A stretch of DNA of 64,000 nt from Methylobacterium radiotolerans JCM 2831 (lineage in GTDB: Bacteria; Pseudomonadota; Alphaproteobacteria; Rhizobiales; Beijerinckiaceae), in NCBI RefSeq assembly GCF_000019725.1, contig NC_010505.1:1520001-1584000 (forward strand), given 5' to 3'. Shown one piece after another: positions 36,265 through 45,591 of the stretch. The first letter of the stretch is position 1; each line of letters starts with the position of its first letter. A program made the position numbers and the translations under genes. Under the pieces are notes generated by a model, which saw nothing but the letters and a program-made list of their open reading frames with translations, made no database searches and was not told the origin of the DNA.

Positions 36265-36357
36265 TGGCGGAAGCGGATGGGAATCGAACCCACCGTACGC
36301 TGTTGGCGTACCGCTGGTTTTGAAGACCAGGAGGGCCACCAGACCCCGTTCGCCTCC
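36265..36357 (-). tRNA. selC: tRNA-Sec (UCA), selenocysteine
   Basis: 93 bases with encoded CCA. Read on the minus strand it starts GGAGGCGAACGGGGTCTGG and ends GGGTTCGATTCCC-ATCCGCTTCC-G-CCA. The anticodon loop CTTCAAA holds TCA, which reads UGA. The acceptor stem is extended (GGAGGCGA with TCCGCTTCC, with G-T pairs) and there is a long variable arm (GCGGTACGCCAACAGCGTAC), the standard tRNA-Sec features. It implies that the organism makes selenoproteins; selA, selB and selD are not in this window. Confidence 0.96.
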
Positions 36358-36488
36358 ACGGCCGGGGGTACGGGCGGGGCGGGGCGGGGTCAAGGCCGGC
36401 CGCCTGCGGCGGATCGCGCCGCCGGTCCGCCGCCCGGGCGCCCGGATTCGTATTAATTCCGCCACACTGTTGTGGCCTTGCACCAGTC

Positions 36489-38933
36489 ATGCCGTTCCTG
36501 AGACGCTCACGGACAGAGGAAGGCCCCGCGCCGGTCCCCGAGAGGGGTGCCGACGGGACGGGCGAGACCGCGGACCAGCAGGACGCGGGCACGCCCGCGG
36601 GTGCCGACGCGGCCCAGCCGTCCGGCACGCCCCTGGCGGAATCGCTGCGGCCGGGCCCGCGCGGTCCCGGCTGGATCGGCGCCGCCATGGTGGTCACCGC
36701 CCTGGTCTCGGCGCTCGCGACCTTCCTGATCCTGGCCGGGGTGATCCGGGTGACGCCGACGCCGGCCTACGGCGTGACGCTGCTCGCCATCAACGCCGCC
36801 CTGGTGCTCGGCCTCGCGGTCATCATCGCCTGGGAGGCGCGGGTCTTCCTGCACGCCCGCAAGGCCAACGCCGCGGTGGCGCGGCTGCACACCCGCATCG
36901 TCGGCCTGTTCTCGCTGATCGCGATCCTGCCGACGATCCTGCTCGCCGTGGTCGCCTCGGTGACGATCGACCGGGGCCTGTCGCTCGGCTTCACCGACCG
37001 GGTCCGCGACGTGGTGCTGAAATCCGTGGAGGTGGCCGACGCCTACCAGGAGAACCAGTGCCAGAGCCTCGCCCGCGAGATCCGCATCCTCGCCGACGAC
37101 CTGACCCGGGCCCGGCCGAACTTCGACGTGAACCGGGACTGGTTCCAGACCTTCCTGACCACCCGGGCGACCAATCTCGGCCTGCCGGTGGCGCAGATCA
37201 TGCGCGGGCCGACCGAGGTGGTGGCCCGGGCCAAGATCGACGTCCTGAAGACGAACCGGCTGCCCTCGGCGGCGGCCTTCGAGGACGCGGCCAACTCCGC
37301 CGACCCGATCTGCCTCCTGCCCACCGAGGGCCGGGTCTTCGCCGCGCTGCTGCGCATGCCGGCCTACGACGACGCCGTGCTGATGGTGCAGCGGGAGGTG
37401 AGCCAGCTCGCCATCGAGTTCCCCGGCGTCTCCCGGGCGGCGGCGGCCGAGTACCTCACCTACGACTCGCTGCGCCGCTCGATCCAGATCACCTTCGCGT
37501 CGGTGTTCCTGCTGATCGCCCTGATCGCGCTGCTCTCGGCCGTCTGGTTCGGGATGAACTTCGCCAACCGGTTCGTGGCGCCGATCCGGCGGCTGATCAA
37601 CGCCGCCGACCAGGTGGCGTCGGGCAACTTCTACGCCCAGGTGCCGACCAAGAAGACCAGCGGCGACCTCGCCCATCTCGGCGAGAGCTTCAACAAGATG
37701 ACCCAGGAGCTGCGCCGCCAGCACGCCGGCCTGATCGCCGCGAGCGACCTGATCGACACCCGCCGCCGCTTCACCGAGGCCGTGCTGTCGGGGGTCTCGC
37801 CCGGGGTGATCGGCCTGGACGCGGCGGGCTTCGTCACCATCGCCAACCCGGCCGCCGAGCGGATGGTCGACCTCGCGAGCGACGCGCTCGTCGGCCAGCC
37901 GCTGGCCCGCGCGGTGCCGGAGCTCGCGCCGGTGCTGGCCGAGAGCGAGGCGCGCCCGCGCAGCCTGCAGCAGCAGCAGGTCCAGCTCACCCGGTCCCGG
38001 GGCGAGCGCACCATCACGGTGCGGGTCACGAGCGAGCAGGCGCAGGGGGCCTCCCGCGGCTCGGTGGTGACGCTCGACGACATCACCGACCTCGTCCAGG
38101 CGCAGCGCAGCTCCGCCTGGGGCGACGTGGCGCGCCGCATCGCCCACGAGATAAAGAACCCGCTGACCCCGATCCAGCTCTCCGCCGAGCGGATCCGGCG
38201 CAAGTACGGGAAGGTCATCACCGCCGACAAGGAGGTGTTCGACCAGTGCACCGCCACGATCGTCCGGCAGGTGGACGAGATCAAGCGCATGGTCGACGAG
38301 TTCTCGGCCTTCGCGCGGATGCCGAAGCCGGCCATCGCGCCGAACGACCTCACCGAGATCGCCAAGCAGAACCTGTTCATGATGCGCGTGGCGCACCCGG
38401 ACATCGACTTCGCGTTCTCGGCCCAGACGGGCGCGGCGGAGGGCGGCGCCGGCGAGTCCGAAAAGATCGTGGCGGCCTTCGACATCCGGCTGCTCAGCCA
38501 GGTGATCACCAACATCCTCAAGAACGCCGTCGAGGCGGTGGCCGAGGTGCCGGAGGCCGAGCTCGGCAAGGGCAAGATCTCCTTGAGCCTCGCCGTCGAG
38601 GACGGGTTCGCGGTGATCGCCGTCACCGACAACGGCAAGGGATTTCCGGCCGAGGGGCGCCAGCGCCTGCTCGAGCCCTACATGACCACCCGCGAGGGTG
38701 GCACCGGACTGGGGCTTGCTATCGTCAGCAAGGTGCTGGAGGAGCACGGCGGCGGGATCGAGCTGAACGACAATCCCGCCGGCCGCGGCGGCCAGGTCCG
38801 GATGCGGGTCCCGCGCGAGCACGGGCCCGAACCGGCGGCGGCCCCTGAGATCGGTCCTCAGACCAGTCCCGTCACGACAGAGGAGAAGGGCGCCGCGCCG
38901 ACGGCCCCCCGGATCGCGGAGATGCACGCATGA
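36489..38933 (+). CDS. ntrY: Sensor histidine kinase NtrY
   Basis: 814 residues. Membrane sensor of the NtrYX two-component system. N-terminal transmembrane helices (AMVVTALVSALATFLILAGV and two more to about residue 165), a periplasmic or linker domain, another helix near 340, then HAMP (FANRFVAPIRRLINAADQVA), PAS (RRRFTEAVLSGVSPGVIGLD), the phosphoacceptor H-box RRIAHEIKNPLTPIQLSAER (His553), and an ATPase domain with ILKNAVEAV, VTDNGKGFP and GGTGLGLAIV. Known roles include nitrogen metabolism and redox or envelope responses in alphaproteobacteria. It overlaps ntrX (ATGA). The usual ntrB-ntrC neighbours are not immediately upstream. Confidence 0.95.
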   Translation: MPFLRRSRTEEGPAPVPERGADGTGETADQQDAGTPAGADAAQPSGTPLAESLRPGPRGPGWIGAAMVVTALVSALATFLILAGVIRVTPTPAYGVTLLAINAALVLGLAVIIAWEARVFLHARKANAAVARLHTRIVGLFSLIAILPTILLAVVASVTIDRGLSLGFTDRVRDVVLKSVEVADAYQENQCQSLAREIRILADDLTRARPNFDVNRDWFQTFLTTRATNLGLPVAQIMRGPTEVVARAKIDVLKTNRLPSAAAFEDAANSADPICLLPTEGRVFAALLRMPAYDDAVLMVQREVSQLAIEFPGVSRAAAAEYLTYDSLRRSIQITFASVFLLIALIALLSAVWFGMNFANRFVAPIRRLINAADQVASGNFYAQVPTKKTSGDLAHLGESFNKMTQELRRQHAGLIAASDLIDTRRRFTEAVLSGVSPGVIGLDAAGFVTIANPAAERMVDLASDALVGQPLARAVPELAPVLAESEARPRSLQQQQVQLTRSRGERTITVRVTSEQAQGASRGSVVTLDDITDLVQAQRSSAWGDVARRIAHEIKNPLTPIQLSAERIRRKYGKVITADKEVFDQCTATIVRQVDEIKRMVDEFSAFARMPKPAIAPNDLTEIAKQNLFMMRVAHPDIDFAFSAQTGAAEGGAGESEKIVAAFDIRLLSQVITNILKNAVEAVAEVPEAELGKGKISLSLAVEDGFAVIAVTDNGKGFPAEGRQRLLEPYMTTREGGTGLGLAIVSKVLEEHGGGIELNDNPAGRGGQVRMRVPREHGPEPAAAPEIGPQTSPVTTEEKGAAPTAPRIAEMHA

Positions 38934-40294
38934 GCGCCGATATCCTGATCGTCGACGACGAGGCCGACATCCGCGACCTCGTCGCCGGGATCCTGGACGA
39001 CGAGGGCCACCGCTGCCGCACGGCCGGCGGCTCGGACGAGGCGCTCGCCGCCATCGAGGCGCGCCGGCCGCACCTCGTCTTCCTCGACATCTGGCTCCAG
39101 GGCTCCCGGCTCGACGGCCTGCAGGTGCTCGACCTGATCAAGGCCGCCAACCCGGACCTGCCGGTGGTGATGATCTCGGGCCACGGCAACATCGAGACCG
39201 CGGTCTCGGCGATCAAGGCGGGCGCCTACGACTTCATCGAGAAGCCGTTCAAGGCCGACCGGCTGATCCTGGTGGCCGAGCGGGCGCTGGAGGCCTCCCG
39301 GCTCCGGCGCGAGGTCCGCGACCTGACGGCGCGCTCGGGCGCGACCAACCGCATCGTCGGCACCTCGCTCGCCATCAACCAGCTGCGCCAGACCCTCGAC
39401 CGGGTGGCGCCGACCAACGCCCGGGTGATGATCACCGGGGCGCTGGGCTCCGGCAAGGAGCTCGCGGCGCGCAGCCTGCACAAGGCCTCGGCCCGCGCGA
39501 ACGGCCCGTTCGTGCTCCTGAACGCCGCCGCCATCCTGCCCGAGACCATGGAGGCCGAGCTGTTCGGGGTCGAGGGCGAGAGCGGCCGGCGCGTCGGCGC
39601 CCTGGAGGAGGCCCACGGCGGCACCCTCTACCTCGACGAGGTCGCCGACATGCCGCGCGAGACCCAGAACCGGATCCTGCGCGTCCTCGTCGACCAGAAC
39701 TTCCAGCGGGTCGGCGGCACGACGCGGGTGCACGTGGACGTGCGCATCATCTCCTCGTCCTCCCGGGACCTTCAGGAGGAGATCGCCGCCGGCCGCTTCC
39801 GCGAGGACCTGTTCCACCGCCTCTCGGTGGTGCCGATCCGGGTGCCGGCCCTGTCGGAGCGCCGGGAGGACGTGCCCGAGCTGATCCAGTTCTTCATGGA
39901 CAACATCTCGTCCCAGACCGGCCTGCCCAAGCGCCGGATCGCCGAGGACGCGATGGCGGTGCTGCAGTCGCACAACTGGCCGGGGAACGTCCGCCAGCTC
40001 AAGAACAACGTCGAGCGGCTGATGATCCTCACGCAGGCCGACCCGGAGCAGGAGGTCACCTCCGAGATGCTGCCCTCCGAGATCGGCGCCCTGGTGCCGA
40101 CGACGCCGGGGGGCGCGGGCGGCGAGAAGCTGATGAGCCTCGCGCTGCGCGAGGCCCGCGAGATCTTCGAGCGCGAGTACCTCGTGGCGCAGATCGCCCG
40201 GTTCTCGGGCAACATCTCGCGCACCGCCGAGTTCATCGGCATGGAGCGCTCGGCCCTGCACCGCAAGTTGAAGTCCCTCGGCATCGGCCCGTGA
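38930..40294 (+). CDS. ntrX: Response regulator NtrX (NtrC family)
   Basis: 454 residues. Receiver domain with ILIVDDEADIRDLV and phosphoacceptor Asp53 in FLDIWLQGSR, AAA+ central domain with Walker A GALGSGKE and Walker-B-like GGTLYLDEVADMP, and a C-terminal Fis-type helix-turn-helix (ISRTAEFIGMERSALHRKLK). The GAFTGA loop that contacts sigma-54 is replaced by GVEGESGRRVGALEEA, as usual in alphaproteobacterial NtrX, so it probably acts without activating sigma-54. Partner of NtrY. A strong hairpin follows 33 bases after the stop. Confidence 0.96.
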   Translation: MSADILIVDDEADIRDLVAGILDDEGHRCRTAGGSDEALAAIEARRPHLVFLDIWLQGSRLDGLQVLDLIKAANPDLPVVMISGHGNIETAVSAIKAGAYDFIEKPFKADRLILVAERALEASRLRREVRDLTARSGATNRIVGTSLAINQLRQTLDRVAPTNARVMITGALGSGKELAARSLHKASARANGPFVLLNAAAILPETMEAELFGVEGESGRRVGALEEAHGGTLYLDEVADMPRETQNRILRVLVDQNFQRVGGTTRVHVDVRIISSSSRDLQEEIAAGRFREDLFHRLSVVPIRVPALSERREDVPELIQFFMDNISSQTGLPKRRIAEDAMAVLQSHNWPGNVRQLKNNVERLMILTQADPEQEVTSEMLPSEIGALVPTTPGGAGGEKLMSLALREAREIFEREYLVAQIARFSGNISRTAEFIGMERSALHRKLKSLGIGP

Positions 40295-40327
40295 GGCCGC
40301 GGCGCCGGGGCGCGCGTTGAGGGCGGG

Positions 40328-40348
40328 GCCGATCCGTCACGGATCGGC
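40328..40348 (+). terminator. Perfect hairpin between ntrX and hfq
   Basis: gccgatccg-tca-cggatcggc: a perfect 9-bp stem with a 3-base loop, 33 bases past the ntrX stop and 141 bases before the hfq start. Either the ntrYX terminator without a U tract or a structure in the hfq leader. Confidence 0.65.
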
Positions 40349-40489
40349 TGGAACGGGGGTTGCTTGCGCCCACGCTTTCACGTCGTCATGGTGCTTGTAT
40401 ACACGACGCCGGACCGGATGATCGGACGATCCGGCCCGCGGCATACCCATCCGGGCCGAGTGAGCCGGGACAACAAGAAGGCCAAGAAG

Positions 40490-40741
40490 ATGGCGGGCGA
40501 ACGCGCACAGAACCTTCAGGACACCTTTCTCAACCATGTCCGCAAGAACAAGATCCCGCTGACGATCTTCCTCGTCAACGGCGTCAAGCTCCAGGGCGTG
40601 GTGACGTGGTTCGACAATTTCTGCGTGCTGCTGCGCCGGGATGGCCATTCCCAGCTGGTCTACAAGCACGCGATCTCCACGATCATGCCGGGCCACCCGG
40701 TGCAGCTGTTCGAGCCGGACGAGACCGCCGAGAAGGCGTGA
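40490..40741 (+). CDS. hfq: RNA chaperone Hfq
   Basis: 83 residues. Ring-forming Sm-like protein that pairs small RNAs with mRNAs. The Sm1 motif [20 protein letters not shown] and Sm2 motif [13 protein letters not shown] are complete, including the YKHA core. The N-terminus [20 protein letters not shown] matches alphaproteobacterial Hfq; a GTG ten codons upstream (40460) is open but not needed. The short acidic C-terminal tail ([11 protein letters not shown]) is typical. It is followed by hflX, the common hfq-hflX order, here 340 bases apart. Confidence 0.97.
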   Translation: MAGERAQNLQDTFLNHVRKNKIPLTIFLVNGVKLQGVVTWFDNFCVLLRRDGHSQLVYKHAISTIMPGHPVQLFEPDETAEKA

Positions 40742-41081
40742 GGGCCGGCGGCAGGACGAGGGCGGGGCCGCTGCGTCGGATGACCGTCGCCCGGGCGTAG
40801 ACTCGCGCGTCCGGCCCGGGCCTCTCGCGCCGTCATTCCGGGGCGCCGCAGGCGAGCCCGGGATCCGCGAACGCGACGGGTTCCCGGAGCCGGCACGGCG
40901 GCGGGTCCGGATCCCGGTCCCCGCCGCGCGGCCCTCGGGAAGACGGCGCGGCTGCGGCGCGGCTGCGGATATCCGCCGCGTTTCCGCCTCCGAGCCTTGG
41001 CCCGGCGCGCCCGCATCCCCATTCTGTCGAGTCCGAGTTCTCGAACGAAGCCGCCGGCGTCCCGGCGGTGCCAAAGGCCGT
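40742..41081. other. Intergenic region hfq-hflX, 340 bases
   Basis: Pure high-GC sequence. I see no small gene with a credible ribosome binding site and no strong hairpin. Its length suggests hflX may have its own promoter here rather than depend fully on hfq. Confidence 0.4.
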
Positions 41082-42494
41082 ATGACCGAAACGCTGACGT
41101 CCGGCGAAGCCCGCCTCCAGGCGCAGGCCGCCCCCGAGGGCGAGATCGCCGCGGCGACCCACACCCTGGTGATCGGCCCCTACCTCGCGCGCGGCGCGGC
41201 GGGGGCCGGCCCCGGACCGGCCGCGCCGTCGCGCTCCGTGGAGGCCCGCCTCGACGAGGCGACCGGGCTGGCCGCCGCGATCGAGCTCGACGTGGTCGAG
41301 AGCCTCGCGATCAGCCTGCCGCGGATCCGGCCCTCCACCTATCTCGGCAAGGGCCGGGTCGAGGAGATCGCCGGCCTGATCCGCGCCCGCGAGATCGGCC
41401 TCGTCGTGATGGACTGCGCCCTGTCGCCGGTGCAGCAGCGCAACCTCGAGAAGGCCTGGGGCGCCAAGGTCATCGACCGCACCGGCCTGATCCTGGAGAT
41501 CTTCGGGCGCCGCGCCTCGACCCGGGAGGGCACGCTGCAGGTCGAGCACGCCCACCTCGCCTACCAGAAGTCCCGGCTCGTGCGCTCCTGGACCCACCTG
41601 GAGCGCCAGCGCGGCGGCTTCGGCTTCCTGGGCGGCCCCGGCGAGACCCAGATCGAGGCCGACCGGCGCATGATCCAGGAGCGCATGACCCGGATCGAGC
41701 GCGACCTCGACGCGGTGGTGCGCACCCGCGGCCTGCACCGGCAGAGCCGGGCGCGGGTGCCGTACCCGATCGTGGCGCTGGTGGGCTACACGAACGCCGG
41801 CAAGTCGAGCCTGTTCAACGCCCTGACCCGGGCCGAGGTCACCGCCAAGGACATGCTGTTCGCCACCCTCGACCCGACCGCCCGGGCGACCAAGCTGCCC
41901 CACGGCGAGACCGTGATCCTGTCCGACACGGTGGGCTTCATCTCCGACCTGCCGACGCCGCTGATCGCGGCCTTCCGGGCGACGCTCGAGGACGCCATCG
42001 AGGCCGACGTGCTGCTGCACGTGCGCGACGTCTCCCACGTCGATTCCGAGGCCCAGGCCGAGGATGTCGGGGCGGTGCTGCGCGAACTCGGCATCGAGAC
42101 CAGCGCCGACCGGATCATCGAGGTCTGGAACAAGGCCGACCTCCTCGACGACGACGAGCGCACCCGCCTCCTGAACCTGAGCGGCCAGGCCAGGGCCCGC
42201 AACGACCGGGACAGCGCCGCGCCGGTCCTGGTCTCGGCCCTGACCGGGGAGGGGCTCGCCGCCCTCACCAGCCGGATCGAGGCGCGGGTCGGGCGCAACC
42301 GCGCGAGCTTCGCGGTGGCGCTGCCGCCGGAGGACGGGGCGGCGCTGAACTGGCTCTACGAGAACGCCGAGATCCTCGACCGCCGCTCGGAGGCCGACGG
42401 CACCCTGCACCTCGCGATCCGGATCGCCCCCGAGAAGGAGCCGCGCTTCCTCAACCGCTTCGCGGCGGCCCGGCGCCTCGGCCGGGGCGGCTGA
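41082..42494 (+). CDS. hflX: GTPase HflX, ribosome-associated
   Basis: 470 residues. HflX binds the 50S subunit and splits stalled ribosomes under stress. N-terminal HflX domain with [18 protein letters not shown] and the linker [20 protein letters not shown]; GTPase domain with G1 [15 protein letters not shown] (Lys241), G3 [10 protein letters not shown] and G4 NKADLLD. A TRAFAC-type C-terminal extension ends RLGRGG. The N-terminal 30 residues are variable. Its stop shares a base with the next start (TGATG), coupling it to an adenylate cyclase. Confidence 0.96.
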   Translation: MTETLTSGEARLQAQAAPEGEIAAATHTLVIGPYLARGAAGAGPGPAAPSRSVEARLDEATGLAAAIELDVVESLAISLPRIRPSTYLGKGRVEEIAGLIRAREIGLVVMDCALSPVQQRNLEKAWGAKVIDRTGLILEIFGRRASTREGTLQVEHAHLAYQKSRLVRSWTHLERQRGGFGFLGGPGETQIEADRRMIQERMTRIERDLDAVVRTRGLHRQSRARVPYPIVALVGYTNAGKSSLFNALTRAEVTAKDMLFATLDPTARATKLPHGETVILSDTVGFISDLPTPLIAAFRATLEDAIEADVLLHVRDVSHVDSEAQAEDVGAVLRELGIETSADRIIEVWNKADLLDDDERTRLLNLSGQARARNDRDSAAPVLVSALTGEGLAALTSRIEARVGRNRASFAVALPPEDGAALNWLYENAEILDRRSEADGTLHLAIRIAPEKEPRFLNRFAAARRLGRGG

Positions 42495-43819
42495 TGGCCT
42501 CGGGCAGCGCCGGCAACCCGACGCTCTCCGCGCTGGGGCCCGCGCGGGCTCCGGCCGAGCGCCGGGCGGATCCCGGATCGGACGACGAGGCGGTGCTGCG
42601 GGCCATGCAGGCCGGCGGCGGCCTGCGCCTGCTCGGCCTGCGGGTGGTGATCGTGCTGGTGCTGCTGATGGCGGCCCAGGCCTATGACGGCTCGCTGCAC
42701 GCCCTGAGCCACTGGCTCATCCTCGGCCTGTACGGGCTCGGCACGGTCTGGTTCGGGCTGCGGGAGCGGGGCGGCGGCCCCGCGGCCAACGCCTACAGCT
42801 GGGCCGGCACCGGGCTCAATGCCGGGCTCGCCGTCTACGTGATCATCGAGCACATGCTGGCCGGCGGCGGGGCGGGGCTCGGCGCCGACGCGGTGAGCCG
42901 CCTGCCCGCCTTCCTGCTCCTGCTCCAGACCGGCCTGAGCATGCGGGTGGCGCAGACCCTGCTGTTCTGCGGGCTCGTCACCGTCTGCTGGAGCGCGGCC
43001 TTCCTGGTCGGCCTGGTCCATCCGGACCTGTTCCCGAACGCCGACACCTTCCCGACCGCGCAGGTCACCGGGCTCGCCACCTTCATGGTGGCGGGCCTCC
43101 TGGTGGTCGACGGCATGATCCGCCTGCGCGCCGCGGTGGCGCGGGCCCTGCGCATGGAGCACGAGCGCTCCCAGCTCGCCCGCTTCGTGCCCGACACGGT
43201 CGCCCTCGACCTCGCCGCCGAGGACGGCGATTCCGGCCTCGGCATCCACCGGCGCCACGCCTGCCTGATGATCCTCGACATCCGCGGCTTCTCGCGGCTC
43301 TCCCGGGAGCACCCGCCCGAGGCCATGGTGACGGCCCTGCTGGCGGTCCGGGCGGCCGCCCAGGCGGCGGTGGCGGAGCAGGGCGGCCTCGTCGACAAGT
43401 ACATCGGCGACGCGGTGCTGGTGCAGTTCGTCGTCGGACACCCCGACGCCCAGGCGCGCGCGGCGCTCGCCTGCGCCCTGTCGATCCACGACCGGATCGC
43501 CGCGCTCAACGCGGCCCGCACCCGGGAGGGGCTGTTCCCCCTGCGGGTGGTCGTCGCCCTGCACGCGGGCGACCTCCTGGTCGGGGTCTTCGACGACGGG
43601 GTGCGGGCCGAGTACACGGTGCTGGGCCCGGCGATGAACGCCCTGGCGCGGATCGAGACCCGGGCCAAGGCGGCCGAGATCGAGCTCGCCGCCTCGGGGG
43701 ATTTCCTGGATCTGCTCGGCGGCGTCCTCCCGGCCGGGATCCGGGCCGTCCCGGTGCCGGACGCCGCCCTGCCGGAGCACCTCACGCTGTCGGCGATCGC
43801 GGTGGCGCCGGGTCCCTGA
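42494..43819 (+). CDS. Class III adenylate/guanylate cyclase, six-helix membrane type
   Basis: 441 residues. Six hydrophobic helices (from [20 protein letters not shown] through [20 protein letters not shown]) form a membrane sensor domain. After a short coiled linker comes the class III catalytic domain: metal-binding aspartates in [13 protein letters not shown] (Asp262) and [11 protein letters not shown] (Asp306), then [20 protein letters not shown] and [13 protein letters not shown]. It should make cAMP from ATP at the membrane, probably as a dimer; substrate choice between ATP and GTP is not certain. Its start overlaps the hflX stop by one base. Confidence 0.88.
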   Translation: MASGSAGNPTLSALGPARAPAERRADPGSDDEAVLRAMQAGGGLRLLGLRVVIVLVLLMAAQAYDGSLHALSHWLILGLYGLGTVWFGLRERGGGPAANAYSWAGTGLNAGLAVYVIIEHMLAGGGAGLGADAVSRLPAFLLLLQTGLSMRVAQTLLFCGLVTVCWSAAFLVGLVHPDLFPNADTFPTAQVTGLATFMVAGLLVVDGMIRLRAAVARALRMEHERSQLARFVPDTVALDLAAEDGDSGLGIHRRHACLMILDIRGFSRLSREHPPEAMVTALLAVRAAAQAAVAEQGGLVDKYIGDAVLVQFVVGHPDAQARAALACALSIHDRIAALNAARTREGLFPLRVVVALHAGDLLVGVFDDGVRAEYTVLGPAMNALARIETRAKAAEIELAASGDFLDLLGGVLPAGIRAVPVPDAALPEHLTLSAIAVAPGP

Positions 43820-43972
43820 GGCGAGCCGGCCCGCGCGGAGCGCAGGCCTCGCTGCGGTGTCCGCTGCCGCGGGCGGGCTCGCAGCGCCGTGAGGCTGGCG
43901 GCCGCGGCAACTTCTGCTACGCCCGCCGGGATGTGAGCCCACCGTGCGTGGGCGCGGTGTAACGAGGAAGCG

Positions 43973-44917
43973 ATGCTGGGATCGAGGCCGGGATCGAGGT
44001 CGGGATCGAGGGTGAGATCAGGACGGTTGGGACGGCTCGTCCTGGGGGCATTGGCGGTCCTGGCCGCGCCGGCGCAGGCGCAGGCGCAGGCGCAGGAGAA
44101 GCCGGCCGCGAAGGCGCTCCCGCCCCTCGTCTTCACCGGCATTCCCGACCAGGACGAGAGCCGGCTGGTCGAGCGCTTCGGCAAGGTCGCCGCCTATCTC
44201 GAGGCCAGGCTCGGCGTGCCGGTGCGCTACATCCCGGTGAAGAGCTACCCGGCGGCGGTCACCGCCTTCACCAACGGGCAGGTGCAGCTCGCGTGGTTCG
44301 GCGGCTTCACCGGCGTCCAGGCGCGCAGGGCCGTGCCGGGCTCGCAAGCGATCGCGCAGGGCGCCGAGGACGCGGCGTTCAAGACCTACATCATCGCCAA
44401 CGCCGCCGCCGGGCTGAAGCCGGAGAAGGATTTCCCGAAGGACATCCGGGACAAGACCTTCACGTTCGGCGCCCGCGCCTCGACCTCCGGGCGGCTGATG
44501 CCCGAGTACTTCATCCGGCAGGCCTTCCCGGGGAAGACCCCCGAGCAGGTCTTCGCCCGGGTGGGCTTCTCGGGCGACCACACCCGCACGATCCAGCTGG
44601 TCCAGTCCGGCGCCTTCGCGGTCGGCGCCGTCGACTACTCGGTCTGGGACCTCGACACGAAGGCCGGCAAGGTCGACCGACAGGCGGTCTCGGTGATCTG
44701 GGAGAGCCCGACCTTCCCCGACTACCAGTGGACCGTCCGGGGCGACGTGGAGCAGACCTACGGCGCGGGCTTCACCGACAGGCTGCGCGCCGCGCTGACC
44801 GGCATCACGGATCCGGCGATCCTGGAGCCGTTCGGGCGCTCGCGATTCATCCCCGTGACCGACGCGGCCTACGAGCCCCTCGTCGCGGTCGGACGCTCCA
44901 CCGGACTCCTGGACTGA
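43973..44917 (+). CDS. Putative selenate ABC transporter substrate-binding protein (PhnD-like)
   Basis: 314 residues. Signal peptide core LGRLVLGALAVLAAPAQAQA, cleaved around residue 40. The mature protein reads FTGIPDQDESRLVERFGKVA, VQLAWFGGFTGVQARRAVPG, KDIRDKTFTFGARASTSGRL and MPEYFIRQ, which matches, from memory, the periplasmic-binding family annotated as putative selenate transporter, a branch of the phosphonate/phosphite PhnD group. It delivers an oxyanion to the permease encoded next. Substrate identity rests on family resemblance and on the nearby selC; phosphonate or phosphite remains possible. A 12-base repeat lengthens the N-terminus (GSRPGSRSGSRV). Confidence 0.82.
   Translation: MLGSRPGSRSGSRVRSGRLGRLVLGALAVLAAPAQAQAQAQEKPAAKALPPLVFTGIPDQDESRLVERFGKVAAYLEARLGVPVRYIPVKSYPAAVTAFTNGQVQLAWFGGFTGVQARRAVPGSQAIAQGAEDAAFKTYIIANAAAGLKPEKDFPKDIRDKTFTFGARASTSGRLMPEYFIRQAFPGKTPEQVFARVGFSGDHTRTIQLVQSGAFAVGAVDYSVWDLDTKAGKVDRQAVSVIWESPTFPDYQWTVRGDVEQTYGAGFTDRLRAALTGITDPAILEPFGRSRFIPVTDAAYEPLVAVGRSTGLLD
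43978..44013. repeat. 12-nt tandem repeat, 3 units, right after start codon
   Basis: Three units of gggatcgaggcc (two variable last bases) begin at codon 3 of the substrate-binding protein gene and encode GSRP-GSRS-GSRV ahead of the signal peptide. Confidence 0.9.
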
Positions 44918-44922
44918 CACGG

Positions 44923-45591
44923 GTGTCGCGCGGCGCGGCCATCGTCCTCGCGAACGCCTCCGCGGCCTATGACGGGCGCCCGGTCCTGTCGGGCCTCGAC
45001 CTGACCGTGCGGGCGGGCGAGCGGGTCGCGCTCATGGGGCGCTCGGGCGCCGGCAAGTCGACCCTGATCGGCCTGATCCACGGGCAGGCGCCCGATCGGG
45101 TGGCGCTGGTGCCCCAGGCCGCCGCCCTGGTGCGGCCGCTCTCGGTGTTCCACAACGTCTACATGGGCCGCCTCGACCGGCGCTCGACCCTGCACAACCT
45201 GCGCACTCTGGTCCGGCCGGCGCGGGCCGACGTCGCCGCCGTGGAGGCGGTCCTCGACCGGGTCGGGCTCGCGGACCGGCTCTGGGCCCGGGCCGGGGCA
45301 CTCTCCGGCGGCCAGCAGCAGCGCGTCTCGGTGGCCCGCGCCCTCTACAACGGCCGGCCGATCCTGGTCGGGGACGAGCCGGTCTCGGCTCTGGACCGCC
45401 GGCAGGGCGGCCGGATCCTCGCCGAGCTGGCCCGCGGCCACGAGACCCTGATCCTGGCGCTCCACGACGTGGCCCTGGCGCTCGCCCACACCGACCGGAT
45501 CGTGGTGCTGGAGGCCGGCCGGATCGTCCTCGACGCGCCCTCGGCCGGCCTCGACCCGGCGCGGCTCAGCCCGTTCTACGGGGCCGCCTGA
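44923..45591 (+). CDS. ABC transporter ATP-binding protein (PhnC-like)
   Basis: 222 residues from GTG 44923, 5 bases after the binding-protein stop. Walker A GRSGAGKST, Q-loop RVALVPQAAALVRPLSVFHN, signature LSGGQQQRVSVARAL, Walker B ILVGDEPVSALD and the switch histidine in LALHDVALAL are all present. VFHNVYMGRLDRRSTLHNLR is characteristic of the phosphonate-type (PhnC) branch. It drives the adjacent permease. The stop overlaps the permease start by one base (TGATG). Confidence 0.92.
   Translation: MSRGAAIVLANASAAYDGRPVLSGLDLTVRAGERVALMGRSGAGKSTLIGLIHGQAPDRVALVPQAAALVRPLSVFHNVYMGRLDRRSTLHNLRTLVRPARADVAAVEAVLDRVGLADRLWARAGALSGGQQQRVSVARALYNGRPILVGDEPVSALDRRQGGRILAELARGHETLILALHDVALALAHTDRIVVLEAGRIVLDAPSAGLDPARLSPFYGAA

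Noticed and set aside
36430..36488. Sigma-54 promoter before ntrY (gttgtggccttgcacc)
   Set aside because: The GG and GC dinucleotides are too close; the required 10-base spacing between them is not met.
40341..40370. EcfG promoter before hfq starting at ggaac near 40351
   Set aside because: No CGTT-like -10 element lies 16 or 17 bases downstream.
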